A stretch of 64,000 bases of DNA from Sediminibacterium sp. KACHI17. Its GTDB lineage: Bacteria > Bacteroidota > Bacteroidia > Chitinophagales > Chitinophagaceae. Both the position numbers and the translations under genes were made by a program. Below, in pieces: positions 61,133 to 64,000 of this stretch. The stretch lies in the NCBI RefSeq assembly GCF_040362915.1, contig NZ_AP029612.1:558001-622000 (forward strand), read 5' to 3'. Numbering within the stretch: position 1 is the stretch's first letter; every line of letters starts with the position of its first letter. Under the pieces are notes generated by a model. It was not told the origin of the DNA and searched no databases. It saw nothing but the letters and a program-made list of their open reading frames with translations.

Positions 61133-61186
61133 TTTACCTATTTCCCTTTTGTTTTTTGACTTTTTCCTTTTGACTTTTCATTTTTT
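61133..61186. repeat. Gene-end repeat of the AAAAGTCAAAAGG type, coding part of rnr
   Basis: On the minus strand the DNA reads GAAAAGTCAAAAGGAAAAAG and then TCAAAAAACAAAAGGG. It resembles the repeat arm at 36.4 kb and encodes the tail SKGKSQKTKGK of RNase R. Confidence 0.6.
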
Positions 61187-63150
61187 CCCTCGATCACCCA
61201 TTCATAGTCCAATTGTCTTTTTTCAAGATTCGCTGCCACTACCCTGATGGTCACTTTATCACCCATGCGAAATGTCCTGCCACTTCTTCTGCCTACCAGG
61301 CTATAATCACTTTCAACCAATCTAAAATCGTCATAATCACTCAATCCGATCAAGCTCACCAGTCCTTCACATTTGTGTTCGACCGTTTCAACCCAAAAAC
61401 CAAAACTGGCAACACCGCTGACCACACCTTCAAAAGTTTCACCCAGGTAGTCACGCATGTACTCCACTTGTTTGTATTTATTACCTGCCCGCTCACATTC
61501 CATCGCGGCGCGTTCTCTGTCGCTGCTGTGTTTGCACTTTTCTTCCATCTTTTTATCGATCATCGGTTTACCCTGTAACACAGTTTCGAGTACACGGTGT
61601 ACCAATACGTCGGGGTATCTTCTGATGGGAGACGTGAAGTGACAATAAAATTCAAATGCCAGTCCATAGTGACCAATATTCTCCGTGGTATACACTGCTT
61701 TGGCCATAGTTCTGATACCTAATTGTTCCAGTACATGTTGTTCAGGCTTTCCTTTTGCATCTGCAAGCATCTGGTTAAAACTTGCTGCAATGGATTCAGG
61801 CGTACTGAGATCAAATTTATGTCCGTACTTTTTCGCGAATTCCATAAAGGGAGCCAGTCTTTCGGCATCAGGCTGGTCATGTACACGATATGGGAATGGG
61901 ATAGCTTTTTTATTGATCTGAATTTTTGAAACATTCTCTGCAACTGTACGATTCGCCAATAACATGAACTCTTCGATCAGTTGGTGAGCTTCCTTGCTTT
62001 CTTTTACTACAATACCTACCGGCTTTCCCTTTTCATCCAACTTAAAACGAACTTCTTGCGAAGAGAAGTTGATGGCACCCTTACTGAATCTTTTCTTTCG
62101 CATTTTTTGTGCGAAGTCATTCAAGAGTAGGATGTCTTCAACAAATTTTCCTTCTTTGGTCTCTATGATCTGCTGAACATCTTCATAAGTAAAACGATGA
62201 TCCGAATGAATCACAGTTCTTCCTAACCAGTATTGTTTGATCTCACCTTTTGCACTCATCTGAAAAATAGCTGAGAAAGTGAACTTGTCTTCATGTGGTC
62301 TGAGTGAACACAATTCATTTGAAATCCGTTCGGGTAACATCGGATTCACCCTGTCTGGCAGATATACGGAAGTAGCTCTTTTATACGCTTCTGCATCCAA
62401 TTCTGTCTCCGGATGAACATAGTAACTCACATCAGCGATATGTACGCCGATCTCATAAATACCATTGGATAATTTTCTGATTGAAATGGCATCATCAAAA
62501 TCCTTGGCATCCACCGGATCAATGGTAAATGTGCGGATATCTCTGCAGTCCTTTCTTTTTTTGATCTCTTCTGAATCCAATATTTCCGGCAATCGTTCTG
62601 CTTCTTCCAATACATCTTCCGGAAAGAAAAGCGGGAACCCGGCCTGTGCCAGTAATTCCTTCATGGCCGCATCATTCTCATCTTCCGGTTGCATAACGCT
62701 CACTACTTCACCTACCGGTTTTTTGTCTTCTTTATCCCATTTGACCAATCGGGCCACTACCCTGTCTTTATTTTTTGCCCCATTCAATGAGGTAAGCGGA
62801 ATAAAAAGATCCGGCATGGGTTTATCCGTATCCGGAACGAAAAAAGCAAAATTGGTAGAGAGCTGTATATAGCCAATGAATTCTGTTTGTCTTCTGCTGA
62901 TCACTTCAGTGATCTTACCTTCTTTCTTTCCTGTTCTTCCGTTTTCACGCACTACTTTCACACGAACGATATCTCCATTCAGTGCATTCATGAAATCACC
63001 CGGACGAACCAGTACGTCGCCACTGCCATTATCGATCACTACATATCCCATGCCTGAACGGGTTACTTCCAGCTTACCTTTAAGTAGTTGCGCCGTTACA
63101 GATTTTTGCTTTTGCTTTTGTTTCTTTTGCTTGGATGTTTTCTTACTCAT
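61138..63150 (-). CDS. rnr: Ribonuclease R
   Basis: 670 residues. A 3'-to-5' hydrolytic exoribonuclease of the RNB family: a lysine/glutamine-rich N-terminus, cold-shock-type domains (about 40-180), the RNB catalytic core with FTIDPVDAKDFDDAISIRKL (metal-binding aspartates), HIADVSYYVHPETELDAEAY, FYCHFTSPIRRYPDVLVHR, and a C-terminal S1 domain (GETFEGVVSGVASFGFWVET). The Lys/Gln/Ser-rich tail (SKGKSQKTKGK) is encoded by repeat-like DNA. It is shorter than E. coli RNase R because it lacks the N-terminal helix-turn-helix. It overlaps lpxK by 4 bases. Confidence 0.95.
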   Translation of the reverse strand: MSKKTSKQKKQKQKQKSVTAQLLKGKLEVTRSGMGYVVIDNGSGDVLVRPGDFMNALNGDIVRVKVVRENGRTGKKEGKITEVISRRQTEFIGYIQLSTNFAFFVPDTDKPMPDLFIPLTSLNGAKNKDRVVARLVKWDKEDKKPVGEVVSVMQPEDENDAAMKELLAQAGFPLFFPEDVLEEAERLPEILDSEEIKKRKDCRDIRTFTIDPVDAKDFDDAISIRKLSNGIYEIGVHIADVSYYVHPETELDAEAYKRATSVYLPDRVNPMLPERISNELCSLRPHEDKFTFSAIFQMSAKGEIKQYWLGRTVIHSDHRFTYEDVQQIIETKEGKFVEDILLLNDFAQKMRKKRFSKGAINFSSQEVRFKLDEKGKPVGIVVKESKEAHQLIEEFMLLANRTVAENVSKIQINKKAIPFPYRVHDQPDAERLAPFMEFAKKYGHKFDLSTPESIAASFNQMLADAKGKPEQHVLEQLGIRTMAKAVYTTENIGHYGLAFEFYCHFTSPIRRYPDVLVHRVLETVLQGKPMIDKKMEEKCKHSSDRERAAMECERAGNKYKQVEYMRDYLGETFEGVVSGVASFGFWVETVEHKCEGLVSLIGLSDYDDFRLVESDYSLVGRRSGRTFRMGDKVTIRVVAANLEKRQLDYEWVIEGKNEKSKGKSQKTKGK

Positions 63151-64000
63151 GATATAGGCTTGTACCTAAAGTTCCTGATAAAATCAGTAACCATACGATT
63201 AAATTGTTCACCTTCTCCAAACAAAAAGTCGTGTCGTATGGGGAGTACATACATCGGTAATGACTTTAATTCATTACTGAATTTTATTAGTCTTACCGCA
63301 TCTTTTTCTGTGGTTAGAATGATCTTGTCTTTGGCATGAATACCATCGAATTTTTCCTTTATTTCATTCAGGTCATCGATCGTAAAAATATGGTGGTCTG
63401 AATAGTCTTGCTGATAATAAGTGTGCGTGCATTCATGCAGGTATTCTTTCAATGGTTTGGGGTTTGCAATACCACATACCAGCAATACTTCCACTCTGGG
63501 TGTTAACAGCCATTCATCTTCATAATTGAAAATATGATAAGGCACACCATAAGCGATCCTAGTAAAGAATACTTTTTGATCTGCACGTGGTTTGAGGTTG
63601 CGAATGATCTGTTGTTTTCTTTCAAAAGAAAGATCAGCAGGGCATTTGGTGACCACAATGATATTGGCTCTTTTAGCTGATCTTCTTTCATCCCGCAGGT
63701 CTCCGGTTGGTAAAAAGAAATCGTTGACGTAAATATTGCTGTATTCAGTCAATAAAATATTAAAACCCGCATTGACAGAGCGATGTTGAAAAGCATCATC
63801 CAAAATGATCGCTTGCAGATCCGGTACATCCTGTAATAATTGTGGGATGGCAACCAGTCTTTCTTCGCCCACTGCAACGGGTATTTGCGGAAACTTCATG
63901 TGAAACAACATCGGCTCATCTCCTATTTCCAGAGCGGTTGTATTCGGATTGGCCAATGCATATCCCTTTGTTTTTCTTTTATATCCTCTGCTTAAAGTAC
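63147..64000 (-). CDS. lpxK: Tetraacyldisaccharide 4'-kinase (5' end cut by window edge)
   Basis: Lipid A biosynthesis: phosphorylates the 4' position of tetraacyldisaccharide 1-phosphate. The frame continues to the right edge, where the P-loop-following segment LSRGYKRKTKGYALANPNTT is visible, followed by IGDEPMLFHMKFPQIPVAVG, ERLVAIPQLLQDVPDLQAII and LDDAFQHRSVNAGFNILLTE, all standard LpxK motifs. The Walker A region lies outside the window. A TTG at 63956 is not the true start because the conserved frame goes on upstream. It overlaps rnr by 4 bases (ATGA). Confidence 0.95.
   Translation of the reverse strand, partial: TLSRGYKRKTKGYALANPNTTALEIGDEPMLFHMKFPQIPVAVGEERLVAIPQLLQDVPDLQAIILDDAFQHRSVNAGFNILLTEYSNIYVNDFFLPTGDLRDERRSAKRANIIVVTKCPADLSFERKQQIIRNLKPRADQKVFFTRIAYGVPYHIFNYEDEWLLTPRVEVLLVCGIANPKPLKEYLHECTHTYYQQDYSDHHIFTIDDLNEIKEKFDGIHAKDKIILTTEKDAVRLIKFSNELKSLPMYVLPIRHDFLFGEGEQFNRMVTDFIRNFRYKPIS

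Overview
The window looks like chromosomal DNA of a Bacteroidota bacterium, most likely in or near the family Chitinophagaceae (inference; no rRNA is present to test it). The signs are Bacteroidota-type promoters (TAnnTTTG), several TonB-dependent outer-membrane receptors, a type IX secretion (T9SS) substrate next to a PorP/SprF-type protein, a GLPGLI protein, a head-GIN (DUF2807) protein and a membrane pyrophosphatase. No tRNA, rRNA or CRISPR array was seen.

1-13 kb: an ABC-F ATPase cut by the left edge, a lipoprotein and TonB receptor pair, then the translation cluster thrS-infC-rpmI-rplT, a putative arginine decarboxylase, an NTF2-like protein, a Nudix hydrolase and pyrE. 13-28 kb: small secreted proteins, a WbqC-like protein, a giant T9SS substrate with its PorP/SprF partner, a BlaI/M56 peptidase regulatory pair with two visible operators, a secreted two-gene operon, the pyrophosphatase and a beta-lactamase-fold hydrolase. 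28-41 kb: serA, cutC, an asparaginase, a GLPGLI/outer-membrane pair, another TonB receptor, and two genes behind a four-copy 11-bp repeat. 51.6-64 kb: a glycosyltransferase, an RlpA-like protein, a sugar dehydrogenase, a TPR protein, gyrA, a saccharopine dehydrogenase-like gene, rnr, and lpxK cut by the right edge.

The accessory part is 41.4-51.5 kb. An 8,290-bp element (41.41-49.70 kb) lies between two copies of a 13-bp sequence that form the left arm and centre of dif-like sites. Taking the outer arms together rebuilds a 28-bp site whose right arm equals the XerD-binding arm of E. coli dif. The element carries a rolling-circle type Rep, a small HTH protein, and a tight eleven-gene operon with a capsid-protein candidate, several small membrane proteins, a membrane-anchored T4-type lysozyme and a collagen-like spike. 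It has no Zot-like or other visible ATPase. The best reading is a tailless, probably single-stranded-DNA, membrane-containing prophage resembling Flavobacterium phage FLiP, integrated by the host Xer recombinases.

Next to it (49.7-51.5 kb) are two orphan HEPN-domain genes, each with an RNxxAH motif. They are separated by a 178-bp palindromic structure and flanked by repeats that share the same dif-like right arm. The arrangement resembles mobile gene cassettes or inverted-dif modules next to the Xer site, and is the most novel feature of the window.

A second pattern runs through the window: at many gene ends the intergenic DNA is a pair of inverted arms built from short words that differ at each locus. 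These often start at the stop codon and in some cases encode the last residues of the protein.
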